This document shows, piece after piece, positions 17,151 through 25,157 of a DNA stretch of 64,000 bases. Every line of letters begins with the position of its first letter. Position 1 is the stretch's first letter. Under the pieces are notes generated by a model that saw only the letters and a program-made list of their open reading frames with translations, had not been told where the DNA came from and made no database searches. Source of the stretch: Clostridium_AW malenominatum (GTDB lineage Bacteria > Bacillota > Clostridia > Clostridiales > Clostridiaceae); contig NZ_BAAACF010000002.1 of NCBI RefSeq assembly GCF_039521365.1, positions 62,001 to 126,000 on the forward strand. Reading direction: 5' to 3'. The position numbers and the translations under genes are program-made.

Positions 17151-17884
17151 TTGTTATCTTTATTGCCATTTTTAGTACTATCGTTACTATTATTCTTATT
17201 TCTTATATTACCATTCTTGTCATTATAATTTCTTCTATTTTTTGAGTTATCGTTGTTTTTATATTTATTCTCTATATTTTTATTGACATTGTTATTTTTC
17301 TTAATATTTTCATTCTCTTTAGTTGTTTTATCTTTTTTAGGCAAAGAATCTTTGTTATTACGATTTTCTTCTTTATCTTTTATTTTTATTTTTCCATCTA
17401 GTTTTTCATTTTTTAACTTTTCTTTAATCTTTTCAGTATTTAGCTTACTTCCTTTTACTTCTATATTTATGTTCTTTTTAACTTGGTCTATTACTTCTAC
17501 CATAGCATCATCAATATTTTTATTCTTTATATTTAATTCTTTTACAACCTTCTCTCCAGCTTCATTTAGTGGAGTAACTGAAACTACTCTATTAAACCTA
17601 TTAATTCCTACCTTTATGCCTGAATCCTCATTAAGTACAACTGTTGACACAGGAGTAAAATATGCATATGCTCCTGTTGATGATAATAATACAAAGGTTA
17701 TGGAGGCTACCATGGCTATCTTATTAAAATAATTTGGCTTTTTTAATACCTCTTCTCCTTCATATTCTTCTCCAATCCTTGGAAGACCATTTTTTATCTT
17801 CAATCTCGAGAAATCCCCATTACTTAACATTACATAGGCTTCTTTATTATTAATTTCTATAACGATTCCCTTTTTAATTATCAT
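17147..17884 (-). CDS. rsgI: RsgI-type membrane anti-sigma factor without sensor domain
   Basis: About 245 aa. A short N-terminal SigI-binding domain (to about 45) is followed by one membrane helix (about 55-75). The extracytoplasmic RsgI core then shows GINRFNRVVSVTPLN. From about residue 150 it is a low-complexity Lys/Asn tail with no carbohydrate-binding or other sensor domain, unlike many clostridial RsgI proteins. The Asn-Pro pair where RsgI proteins are self-cleaved is not seen; the aligned stretch reads LNEDSGIKVGIN. ATG 17884, with AGGTGA 5-7 bases upstream, overlaps sigI by 11 bases. Confidence 0.85.
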   Translation of the reverse strand: MIIKKGIVIEINNKEAYVMLSNGDFSRLKIKNGLPRIGEEYEGEEVLKKPNYFNKIAMVASITFVLLSSTGAYAYFTPVSTVVLNEDSGIKVGINRFNRVVSVTPLNEAGEKVVKELNIKNKNIDDAMVEVIDQVKKNINIEVKGSKLNTEKIKEKLKNEKLDGKIKIKDKEENRNNKDSLPKKDKTTKENENIKKNNNVNKNIENKYKNNDNSKNRRNYNDKNGNIRNKNNSNDSTKNGNKDNK

Positions 17885-18557
17885 TGCTATCACCTACTTT
17901 TATATCTAAATAAGACTTTAGGTACGTATATTCATTATTGCTTAAAATTAAAATAACAGCTATTAAATATCTTCTCCACTTTTCTAAAAACTTTCTCTTA
18001 ACACCTGCCAGTATACATATTTCTTTAATGGGGAGCATTTTATTCTTATAAATATAATCCATTATAATACTCTCCTTTGCACACTGAAAGGCCACATTTA
18101 ATAAGTTGTTCTTAGTATCTGAATGACTAGGTGAATTTTCTACTAAATCTCTAAATGCTATATTATATTGACTTAATTCATTGTTTAATAAATTTATTTC
18201 CTCAGCTCTTGCCTCATTTTCCATACTTATTTCATAATTAGAGACAGATTGTTTTAAATTTATTTCTTCTAAATCACATTCATCATTAAATACTAAAGAA
18301 TATTTTTTAGAAGCTGCTTTAAAATAATTAATCAAGGAATTTTTAATTAATACCTTAGCATAGCTAAAAAAATTTCCTCTTTCCTCCTTATATGTATTGC
18401 AAGCTTTATCAAAAGCTATCATTGCTATACTTAATTCATCATCATTTTCCCAACTTAACTTACGACCGCATACTCTGTAAGCTGTGGAATATATAAAACC
18501 TTTATTATTTTCTATAAAGTCACTTCTATTTCCCTTTAAATGTTCATTAAGGTTCAT
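17874..18557 (-). CDS. sigI: RNA polymerase sigma-I factor
   Basis: 227 aa sigma-70-related factor of the SigI family. A region-2-like part contains FIYSTAYRVCGRKLSWENDDE split as YRVCGRKLSW and NDDELSIAMIAFDKA, and a C-terminal helix-turn-helix reads EICILAGVKRKFLEKWRRYL. SigI in Bacillus responds to heat, and in clostridia SigI paralogues respond to polymers outside the cell. It is held by the adjacent RsgI. A divergent secreted-protein gene lies just upstream. ATG 18557 follows GAGGTGA. Confidence 0.9.
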   Translation of the reverse strand: MNLNEHLKGNRSDFIENNKGFIYSTAYRVCGRKLSWENDDELSIAMIAFDKACNTYKEERGNFFSYAKVLIKNSLINYFKAASKKYSLVFNDECDLEEINLKQSVSNYEISMENEARAEEINLLNNELSQYNIAFRDLVENSPSHSDTKNNLLNVAFQCAKESIIMDYIYKNKMLPIKEICILAGVKRKFLEKWRRYLIAVILILSNNEYTYLKSYLDIKVGDSNDN

Positions 18558-18595
18558 ATAATCACCTCATATTATTATATACACAACTTGCTTCA

Positions 18596-18646
18596 CTTTT
18601 AAAAGGGTATTATTTAGTAATTTTTTAAATTAACACCCTCCCAAAG
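18596..18646. promoter_or_regulatory. Divergent ACCCT-N4-AAAG motifs between sigI and the secreted-protein gene
   Basis: ACCCTCCCAAAG (18635-18646, rightward) and ACCCTTTTAAAAG (complement of 18608-18596, leftward) are similar and point towards the two divergent genes. SigI-type -35 elements in Bacillus are ACCCCC-like, so these are candidates. No CGAA-like -10 at a convincing spacing is seen. Confidence 0.25.
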
Positions 18647-18699
18647 TTTTATAAAGTAACTGTATCTATTGTTGAATGATTAATTAGGAGGTTACAATA

Positions 18700-19647
18700 A
18701 TGAAAAAAATATGTACTTTAGTTTTAACAGTAACAATGTTACTAAATTTATCTTCTGGGGTTTTAGCATCCCCGGAAATATCACCATCTGAAGAATTATC
18801 AATGGCAGATAAGGCGGGATTAACTTCTGCTAGTGTTTTTTATCCTTTAGATAAGTTTATCGATGAATTGAAATTAAGACTTACTAAAGATGAAATGGGA
18901 AGAATAGTAATATTGACACAAATCGCTGAAGAAAGATTAGCGGAAAGCGAAGTTTTAACGGAGAAAGAAAAAAATGATTTAGCTGAAAAATCAGTAGAAG
19001 AGTTTAATAACAAAATGACTGAAGCTACAGAATCCCTTGAAGATATAATTACTGATACTACTGAAAACACTACAGAAAATGCTACTGAGAGCACTGTTGT
19101 TACAGACAAAGAAACTAATATAGATGATAAAAAGGTGGATGAACTTACAGATAAGTTGGCTAAATGCCAAAAAAATTCTATAGAAGTGCTAAAAAAATTG
19201 GAGACAAAACTAGGAGATAATGCTCAAGCTGCAATTGCTAAAGTTATAGAAATGCAAACTGCTAAGCAAGAAGCGGTTAAAAACATGGTGAAAGAAAGAC
19301 ATGAATTAAATACAGCAAAAAAAGATTATAACAAAGCTAAGATTGAGCTTAAGAAAATAGAACATAATGGTGATGAAGCTTCAATTAAAGCAGCTGAAGA
19401 AATACTAAATGAAAAAAATGCTCAACTCCAAACTGCTAAAGAAGAATATAGTAAGGCTTTTACAGACAAGAAAAATGCAGTTAAAAATTTAAACACTACT
19501 GTAAAAGAAGAACTAAAAGATGTGGCACCTACATACAATGACAAACACAAAAATGACGATAAGCAAAACAAGTCAAAAGATACTAAGGTTGATACTAATA
19601 AATCTTATAAAAATAAGTTTCATAAAAATGACTCAAAGGATAAATAA
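18700..19647 (+). CDS. Secreted coiled-coil protein (DUF5667-like)
   Basis: 315 aa. A signal peptide covers about residues 1-24 (hydrophobic core, cleavage after VLAS). The N-terminal part (FYPLDKFIDELKLRL, ILTQIAEERLAESE) resembles DUF5667, a domain often found next to sigma/anti-sigma genes in Firmicutes. A Thr/Glu-rich linker (about 115-150), a long helical region likely to be a coiled coil (155-275) and a Lys/Asp/Asn-rich tail follow. It is divergent from sigI and shares a promoter region with it, so it may be a SigI target. Function unknown. Confidence 0.75.
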   Translation: MKKICTLVLTVTMLLNLSSGVLASPEISPSEELSMADKAGLTSASVFYPLDKFIDELKLRLTKDEMGRIVILTQIAEERLAESEVLTEKEKNDLAEKSVEEFNNKMTEATESLEDIITDTTENTTENATESTVVTDKETNIDDKKVDELTDKLAKCQKNSIEVLKKLETKLGDNAQAAIAKVIEMQTAKQEAVKNMVKERHELNTAKKDYNKAKIELKKIEHNGDEASIKAAEEILNEKNAQLQTAKEEYSKAFTDKKNAVKNLNTTVKEELKDVAPTYNDKHKNDDKQNKSKDTKVDTNKSYKNKFHKNDSKDK

Positions 19648-19651
19648 TTTA

Positions 19652-19680
19652 AGAGCAGGGGGTTCCCTGCTCTATTTTAA
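19652..19680 (+). terminator. Terminator after the secreted-protein gene
   Basis: AGAGCAGGG (19652-19660) pairs with CCCTGCTCT (19665-19673), loop GGTT, followed by ATTTT. It overlaps the 3' end of the convergent tlpA-like gene. Confidence 0.75.
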
Positions 19681-20238
19681 CTTTAATTGCTCTTTCATCA
19701 TATCTAAGCTCATAGCTCCCCTTATGCCGCTATATACATAACCTTCTTCATCTATAAAAAATGATGTTGGAAAGGCGGATATACCATATTGAAGAGCTGC
19801 TTCTTGCTTAATATCTAATACTACTGGAAATGCATATTTATTTTCTTCTATAAAGCTCTTAACTTTATCTTTATCTTCTCCCACGTTAACTGCTAAAATT
19901 ACTATATCTTTATCTTTTGTTTCTTCATACAACTGTTGCATATGAGGCATTTCTGCCTTACATGGACCACACCAACTTGCCCAAAAATTTAAAAATACTT
20001 TTTTTCCTTTAAAATCACTTAATTTTATTTCTTTACCTTGTAAATCTTCTAATTTAAAATCTATAGCCTCTATTCTATCATCGACCTTTTTCTCGCCATC
20101 TTCTGTCTTATCTTCTACTTTATCTTCTACCTTTTTATCATTATTTTGCAAACTTTTCTTATTATTATAATTCACTACAATTACAGCTAATAAAGTTAAT
20201 ATTACTAATATAGCCACTATAATTTTTTTCTTATTCAT
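19672..20238 (-). CDS. Membrane-anchored TlpA/ResA-like thioredoxin
   Basis: 188 aa thiol-disulfide oxidoreductase. One N-terminal membrane segment (about 5-23) is followed by a Lys/Asp-rich linker and a thioredoxin fold with active site WASWCGPCKAEMPHM. It acts outside the membrane and would receive electrons from CcdA, whose gene ends 11 bases upstream in the same operon. No cytochrome c genes are in view. In spore formers a similar pair (CcdA/StoA) reduces proteins needed for cortex synthesis, which is a possible role here. Confidence 0.88.
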   Translation of the reverse strand: MNKKKIIVAILVILTLLAVIVVNYNNKKSLQNNDKKVEDKVEDKTEDGEKKVDDRIEAIDFKLEDLQGKEIKLSDFKGKKVFLNFWASWCGPCKAEMPHMQQLYEETKDKDIVILAVNVGEDKDKVKSFIEENKYAFPVVLDIKQEAALQYGISAFPTSFFIDEEGYVYSGIRGAMSLDMMKEQLKLK

Positions 20239-20249
20239 ATTTTCTCCCC

Positions 20250-20933
20250 CTAACTAACTAAATTATTTAGTAAATACGTCTTGTCTACTAAAGTCATAAC
20301 TCCAAGTATAATTAGCAATATACCGCTTGTTATTGATATAACATTAAAATATTTATAAATCTTCTTTGTATATTTTGAAATAGCTTCTATTAAAAAAGCT
20401 GATAAGAGAAAGGGAACTCCAAATCCCGCTGAATAGGATAATAAAAGTATTAATCCCTTACTTAAAGTTTGTGAGCTGCCTGCGTAAATTAAGATTGAAG
20501 TTAAAACAGGGCCTATACAAGGTGTCCATCCTATAGCAAAAGCCATTCCTAAAAAAATTGAACTTATTCCCATCTTATTAAAATTTAAAATTCTTTTTTC
20601 TCTATACAAATACTTTATTTTTATTAACCCTGTAGTATGTACACCAAATATTATTATGACTATTCCTCCAACCTTTTTAAGAATATCTTTATTTGCCTCA
20701 AACAATTTTCCTAATGTAGTAATTGAAAGACCCATAATCATAAATATAATAGAAAAACCTAATATAAATCCTAAGGACCTATATATGACAGTCAATTTTT
20801 GCTCTTTATTTATATCTTCTATGGTAGTCCCCGCTAGGTAAGATAAATACATTGGTATTAAAGGTAAAACACAGGGAGATAAAAAAGATAAGACTCCTGC
20901 TGAAAAAGCCAATAATATAGATACATTCTCCAC
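20250..20933 (-). CDS. ccdA: CcdA-type thiol-disulfide electron transporter
   Basis: About 227 aa with six membrane helices. It carries reductant from cytoplasmic thioredoxin across the membrane. The paired cysteines are in SFLSPCVLPLIPMYL and GWTPCIGPVLTS. GTG 20933 is preferred, because TGGAGGGAG lies 5-9 bases upstream; a TTG further out (20954) would put that site inside the gene. It forms an operon with the TlpA-like thioredoxin. Confidence 0.92.
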   Translation of the reverse strand: MENVSILLAFSAGVLSFLSPCVLPLIPMYLSYLAGTTIEDINKEQKLTVIYRSLGFILGFSIIFMIMGLSITTLGKLFEANKDILKKVGGIVIIIFGVHTTGLIKIKYLYREKRILNFNKMGISSIFLGMAFAIGWTPCIGPVLTSILIYAGSSQTLSKGLILLLSYSAGFGVPFLLSAFLIEAISKYTKKIYKYFNVISITSGILLIILGVMTLVDKTYLLNNLVS

Positions 20934-21033
20934 TCTAAACTCCCTCCAGTACAATTAATTTTTATTGTTTAATAATAACATAAATTTATGAAATTTCTAT
21001 GAAAATTAAACATATAATTATATGCTAAACTTT

Positions 21034-21062
21034 TAAGATTTATTCACATCTTTACATATAAT
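21034..21062 (+). promoter_or_regulatory. Candidate sigma-E promoter of cotJ
   Basis: TAAGATT (21034-21040), 14 bases, then CATATAAT (21055-21062): six of seven and seven of eight matches to the mother-cell sigma-E consensus. It lies about 45 bases before cotJA. A second, weaker CATATAAT is at 21011-21018. Confidence 0.5.
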
Positions 21063-21106
21063 TGAATAATATGTTATTGTAGTAAAAATTTATGAGGTGA
21101 AAAATA

Positions 21107-21316
21107 ATGCATCAATTCAACAATCCATGGATGAATCCAATGGAGGGTTGGGAACAACCAATCGAAGATCTTAAAATGTGTGAAAATATGCAACTAGCAA
21201 GAGCATATGTACCTTTACAGCCATATATCGGCTTATTTCCATTAGATGAGGCTCTAAGGAAGGGAACTCTTTTCCCTAATTTATATATTCCTTATCCTAT
21301 AAAATCACTAGAATAG
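21107..21316 (+). CDS. cotJA: Spore coat-associated protein CotJA
   Basis: 69 aa. It carries the CotJA signature LARAYVPLQPYIGLFPLDEAL and ends in LFPNLYIPYP (each part at most 20 residues: ARAYVPLQPY, GLFPLDEALRKGTLFPNLY). CotJA helps place CotJC in the inner coat of the spore. It is the first of three closely spaced genes (12 bases to cotJB) behind a sigma-E-like promoter. TGAGGTGA precedes the ATG. Confidence 0.93.
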   Translation: MHQFNNPWMNPMEGWEQPIEDLKMCENMQLARAYVPLQPYIGLFPLDEALRKGTLFPNLYIPYPIKSLE

Positions 21317-21328
21317 GGGGGTATATAT

Positions 21329-21604
21329 ATGGATAAATCAGATAAAAAATGTTCAAATCGCTCCCAAATGTTAAATAAAATTAGAGAACTAGAATTTGCT
21401 GCTGTAGAGTTAAACTTATTTTTAGATAACTTTCCTCACAATCATCAGGCCCTAGCTGATTTTAATTGTGTAACTGAAAACTTGATGAAATTAAAAAGAA
21501 GATTTGAAATGGAATATGGACCATTGACTAATTTTGGGTATGCACAAAGTAAAGCGCCTTGGAGATGGGTAGAAGACCCATGGCCATGGGAAATTGGGGA
21601 ATAG
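21329..21604 (+). CDS. cotJB: Spore coat protein CotJB
   Basis: 91 aa. It is recognised by LRELEFAAVELNL-like N-terminal helix (IRELEFAAVELNLFLD) and the C-terminal YGPLTNFG with APWRWVEDPWPWE. It assembles with CotJA and CotJC in the spore coat. GGGGGG-type ribosome site (TAGGGGGGT) before ATG 21329; 12 bases to cotJC. Confidence 0.93.
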   Translation: MDKSDKKCSNRSQMLNKIRELEFAAVELNLFLDNFPHNHQALADFNCVTENLMKLKRRFEMEYGPLTNFGYAQSKAPWRWVEDPWPWEIGE

Positions 21605-21616
21605 GGGGATAGTTAT

Positions 21617-22201
21617 ATGTGGATTTATGAAAAAAAACTGCAACATGAAGTAAAACTAAAATCTAAAGACTTGAAAATGGCAAAATTTCTTGTTACTCAA
21701 TATGGGGGCCCAGATGGAGAACTTAGTGCAGCAATCAGATATTTAAATCAAAGATATACAATGCCTACAGGAAAAGCTAAAGCGCTACTAACAGATATTG
21801 GTACAGAAGAGCTAGCTCATGTAGAAATGATTTGTTCAATGATATATCAACTAACTAAAGATGCTACTCCTGATGAGATGAGAGAGGCTGGTCTTGGGGG
21901 GCATTATGCCCAGCATGATAGTGCATTGTTCCCAACAGATGCAAATGGAGTACCATGGACTGCAGCTTATATTGGAACCTTAGGGGATCCAGTAACAGAC
22001 TTGCACGAAGATATGGCCGCAGAGCAAAAAGCTCGCTCAACCTACGAGCACTTGATTGATTTAACTGATGACCGTGATGTAAAAGACGTTTTAAAATTCT
22101 TATGGGCTAGAGAAATCGTACATTATCAAAGATTTGGTGAAGCTTTAAGAGATGTATATGATTATATAGATAGTAAAAAAATATTTTTGATGAAAGATTA
22201 G
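21617..22201 (+). CDS. cotJC: Spore coat manganese-catalase-like protein CotJC
   Basis: 194 aa, ferritin-like four-helix protein of the manganese catalase family. Probable di-manganese ligands lie in GTEELAHVEMI, EDMAAEQKAR and AREIVHYQRFGEAL. It is expected in the spore coat, where it may detoxify peroxide. It is the last gene of cotJABC and ends in a terminator. Length and context match B. subtilis CotJC. Confidence 0.93.
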   Translation: MWIYEKKLQHEVKLKSKDLKMAKFLVTQYGGPDGELSAAIRYLNQRYTMPTGKAKALLTDIGTEELAHVEMICSMIYQLTKDATPDEMREAGLGGHYAQHDSALFPTDANGVPWTAAYIGTLGDPVTDLHEDMAAEQKARSTYEHLIDLTDDRDVKDVLKFLWAREIVHYQRFGEALRDVYDYIDSKKIFLMKD

Positions 22202-22206
22202 CTATA

Positions 22207-22246
22207 ACACACCTGGGAATTTATAATTCCTGGGTGTATTAACTTT
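22207..22246 (+). terminator. Terminator after cotJC
   Basis: ACACCTGGGAA and TTCCTGGGTGT form a stem with two G-U pairs around TTTATAA, followed by T-rich sequence. Confidence 0.6.
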
Positions 22247-22298
22247 TTGCTTCTTATGAGTTATATTTAATATAATAACAATAAGAGGTGATATTAAA

Positions 22299-22760
22299 AT
22301 GAACACTGGCTATTATAAATCCCCCATAGGAGTTATTGAATTAATATACGAAGATGATTATTTATTAGGATTAAATTTTGTAAATGAGGATAAAAACCTT
22401 ACAAACGAGGATGAATTTTTTAAAAAATGTAGTAATGAACTAGATGAGTATTTTTTAGGTGCAAGGAAAACTTTTTCAATTAACTGCAAACTCAATGGAA
22501 CAGTTTTTCAAAAAAAAGTATGGCAATCTCTATTAAAAATACCCTATGGTAGAACCTGTAGCTATAAAGACATAGCTTTAAATATAGAAAATCCAAAAGC
22601 TGTTAGAGCTGTTGGCGGAGCGAATAATAAAAATAAAATTTCCATAGTAATTCCTTGTCATAGAGTTATAGGATCCAATGGTAGCCTTGTCGGCTATGGA
22701 GGAGATCTTTGGAGGAAAGAATGGCTTTTAGCTCATGAAAAGAAGTATCTTGATAAATAG
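22299..22760 (+). CDS. ogt: O6-methylguanine-DNA methyltransferase
   Basis: 153 aa suicide repair enzyme that takes alkyl groups from O6-alkylguanine onto its own Cys. The active site is IPCHRVIGSNGSLVGYGGD (PCHRV core), preceded by the arginine-finger helix PYGRTCSYKDIA and VRAVGGANNKNK. AGAGGTGATATT precedes ATG 22299. It is the Ogt type, without the Ada regulatory domain. Monocistronic, closed by a terminator. Confidence 0.93.
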   Translation: MNTGYYKSPIGVIELIYEDDYLLGLNFVNEDKNLTNEDEFFKKCSNELDEYFLGARKTFSINCKLNGTVFQKKVWQSLLKIPYGRTCSYKDIALNIENPKAVRAVGGANNKNKISIVIPCHRVIGSNGSLVGYGGDLWRKEWLLAHEKKYLDK

Positions 22761-22772
22761 AGCTTAAAATTT

Positions 22773-22818
22773 AAGAGTTAAGAATAGGATAGTATTTTCC
22801 TACGCTTAACTCTTTACT
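22773..22818. terminator. Terminator between ogt and the GNAT gene
   Basis: AAGAGTTAAG (22773-22782) pairs with CTTAACTCTT (22805-22814), with an inner TAGGA/TCCTA pair. It sits between convergent genes. Confidence 0.7.
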
Positions 22819-22824
22819 TATAAG

Positions 22825-23262
22825 TTATACTGTAGCTATAATGTTTAACCTCTCCATAAAAGCCTCAGGCTTTTGAAGTTCCGAAAAACCATGATATTTA
22901 TAAAACCCTTGTGCATCTTTTGTGGCTAACATTAATCTTTCTATTCTCTCAATATCTGGATGAGAAATTACACAATCTATTAACCACTTACCAAGACCTT
23001 TACTTCTATAATCTTCATGAATAAAAACATCCCTTACATATCCAAAGGTTATATAATCAGTGACCACTCTAGCAAAGCCTATTTGTTTGTCTAAGTGATA
23101 TAAACTAAAACAAAGAGAACTTTTTATAAATTTTTCAATTATTTCTCTACTTCTTTTTTCTGCCCAATAAGATCTAGATAAAAGTTCGTGTACTGCATCG
23201 ATATTTACTTTTTCAGCGTCTGTAGTTATTAAAAATTCATTTAATTCATAAGTTTTGGCCAT
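22825..23262 (-). CDS. GNAT-family N-acetyltransferase
   Basis: 145 aa. It has the GNAT fold with motif A as DVFIHEDYRSKGLGKWLID, the RSKGLG part being the acetyl-CoA pyrophosphate loop, and a C-terminal AQGFYKYHGFSELQKPEAFM stretch (20 residues). The acceptor is unknown. ATG 23262 is preceded by AGGAGG. It stands alone, divergent from the T-box leader of asnS. Confidence 0.85.
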   Translation of the reverse strand: MAKTYELNEFLITTDAEKVNIDAVHELLSRSYWAEKRSREIIEKFIKSSLCFSLYHLDKQIGFARVVTDYITFGYVRDVFIHEDYRSKGLGKWLIDCVISHPDIERIERLMLATKDAQGFYKYHGFSELQKPEAFMERLNIIATV

Positions 23263-23370
23263 GGTCTTTCCTCCTGCTTTTAAAATTCTCTTTATAAACT
23301 TTTCAATTTAGCATAATGATTATATATTAAATATAATTTTTTTCATATATGTTTTTTGTAAATTTAATTG

Positions 23371-23399
23371 TTGACAGAATCTTCGTAAAGCATTATAAT
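23371..23399 (+). promoter_or_regulatory. Sigma-A promoter of the asnS T-box leader
   Basis: TTGACA (23371-23376), a 17-base spacer and TATAAT (23394-23399): a full consensus promoter. Transcription should start near 23406. Confidence 0.9.
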
Positions 23400-23410
23400 G
23401 TTATGAAGTA

Positions 23411-23690
23411 TAAATATAGAAAACTACTATGAAGAGAAGAGTAGATATTGGAATTATCCTTAGCGAGCTGGTGATGGTGTAAGACCAGTGTGAAGCCTTT
23501 ATTGAAGAACATCTCTGAGTATCTAACCGAAATCATTTAATTTGAAAGTAGGCTTAGAGGTCTCCAAAACCTTACTTTGGTAGGTATGTATTTACGTACT
23601 TATTTTAAGCTGGCCTTTTAGGCAAGATGGGTGGTACCGCGGAAACAAGTCTTTCGTCCCTTTGTGGATGAAGGGCTTTTATTTTTATGT
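23411..23690 (+). ncRNA. T-box riboswitch, Asn-specific, with attenuator
   Basis: Leader RNA that senses uncharged tRNA. The T-box core GGGTGGTACCGCGG is at 23629-23642. In Stem I the sequence TTGAAGAACATCTCTGAG places codon AAC (23508-23510) in the specifier position, which agrees with the downstream asparaginyl-tRNA synthetase. The terminator is formed by GTCCCTT and AAGGGC (23656-23676) followed by TTTTATTTTT. When uncharged tRNAAsn pairs with the TGGT of the T-box, the antiterminator forms and asnS is transcribed. This leader fills most of the long gene-free stretch at 23263-23741; the rest is AT-rich promoter DNA. Confidence 0.93.
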
Positions 23691-23741
23691 AAAATAATTT
23701 AATTTAATATTAAATATAATATATTATTAGGAGGATTCACC

Positions 23742-25133
23742 ATGGAAAAAATATCTGTTAAACAACTTTATAGAAATGCAGAGCAGTATATAAATAATGA
23801 CGTAACCTTGTCGGGATGGATTAGGACAGAGAGAATGTCTAAGACCTTTGGATTTATCGAATTAAATGATGGTAGTTTCTTTAAAAATATTCAAGTAGTA
23901 TTCGATGATAAGTTAAGTAACTTTAATGATTTATCTAAGTTATCCATTAGTTCATCTATAACAGTTGAAGGAAAAGTAGTAGAGTGCCAAAATGCTAAGC
24001 AGCCTTTTGAAATTCATGCTACAAATATAATAGTGGAAGGATTATCTGATTCTGATTATCCATTACAAAAGAAAAGGCATTCCTTAGAGTTTTTAAGAAC
24101 TATAGCTCATTTAAGACCAAGAAGCAACACTTTTTCAGCAGTTTTTAAAGTTCGTTCTTTAGCCGCCTTTGCCATTCACAAATTCTTCCAAGAAAGAGGC
24201 TTTGTTTATGTTCATAGCCCAATAATTACTGGTAGTGATGCTGAAGGCGCAGGTGAAATGTTTAGGCTTACTACTTTAGATTTGCAGAACCTTCCTAAAA
24301 CAGAAGAAGGAAAAATAGACTTTTCTCAAGACTTCTTTGGAAAAGAAGCAAATTTAACAGTAAGCGGACAATTATCTGGTGAAGCTTATGCCCACGCTTT
24401 TAAAAATGTATATACCTTTGGTCCTACTTTTAGAGCTGAAAATTCAAATACTGCAAGGCATGCGGCTGAATTTTGGATGATTGAACCTGAAATGGCTTTC
24501 GCTGATTTAGTAGATTACATGGATGTAGCTGAGGATATGGTAAAGTACATTATAAGCTATGTTATGGAAAACGCTCCAGAAGAAATGGAGTTCTTTAATA
24601 GTTTCATTGATAAGGATTTATTTAACAGATTAAATAACGTGGTAAATTCTGAATTTGTTAGAATAACTTATACTGAAGCTGTAGAACTTTTAAAGAAATC
24701 AGGAGAGGAATTCCAATATCCTGTAGAGTGGGGAATAGACCTTCAAACAGAACATGAAAGATATATAACTGAAAAAATATTTAAAAAACCAGTATTTGTA
24801 ACTGACTATCCAAAGGATATAAAAGCCTTTTATATGAGGTTAAACGATGATAATAAAACTGTTGCCGCAGCGGATCTTTTAGTTCCTGGAGTTGGTGAAA
24901 TCATAGGAGGAAGCCAAAGGGAAGAAAGGTTAGACGTTTTAGAAAAGAAAATGGATGATATGGGATTAAATAAAGAAGATTACTGGTGGTATTTAGAATT
25001 AAGAAAATATGGCACTACAAAACATGCTGGCTATGGATTAGGCTTTGAAAGAATATTAATGTATATTACCGGAATGTCAAACATAAGAGACGTTATACCA
25101 TTCCCAAGAACAACAGGTTCAGCTGAATTTTAA
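23742..25133 (+). CDS. asnS: Asparaginyl-tRNA synthetase
   Basis: 463 aa class IIb aminoacyl-tRNA synthetase, charging tRNAAsn with asparagine in the cytoplasm. An N-terminal OB-fold anticodon domain (VTLSGWIRTERMSKTFGFIE) is followed by the class II core with motif 2 FGPTFRAENSNTARHAAEFW (20 residues) and motif 3 GYGLGFERILMYITG. AGGAGG stands before ATG 23742. It is controlled by the T-box leader directly upstream. The specifier codon AAC supports Asn rather than Asp specificity. Confidence 0.96.
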   Translation: MEKISVKQLYRNAEQYINNDVTLSGWIRTERMSKTFGFIELNDGSFFKNIQVVFDDKLSNFNDLSKLSISSSITVEGKVVECQNAKQPFEIHATNIIVEGLSDSDYPLQKKRHSLEFLRTIAHLRPRSNTFSAVFKVRSLAAFAIHKFFQERGFVYVHSPIITGSDAEGAGEMFRLTTLDLQNLPKTEEGKIDFSQDFFGKEANLTVSGQLSGEAYAHAFKNVYTFGPTFRAENSNTARHAAEFWMIEPEMAFADLVDYMDVAEDMVKYIISYVMENAPEEMEFFNSFIDKDLFNRLNNVVNSEFVRITYTEAVELLKKSGEEFQYPVEWGIDLQTEHERYITEKIFKKPVFVTDYPKDIKAFYMRLNDDNKTVAAADLLVPGVGEIIGGSQREERLDVLEKKMDDMGLNKEDYWWYLELRKYGTTKHAGYGLGFERILMYITGMSNIRDVIPFPRTTGSAEF

Positions 25134-25157
25134 AATAAATTAAAAGGTGGGATTAAT

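Noticed and set aside
17253..17732. 159-codon plus-strand frame opposite rsgI
   Set aside because: A Phe/Ser/Leu-rich antisense shadow of the Lys/Asn-rich tail of rsgI, without a ribosome site.
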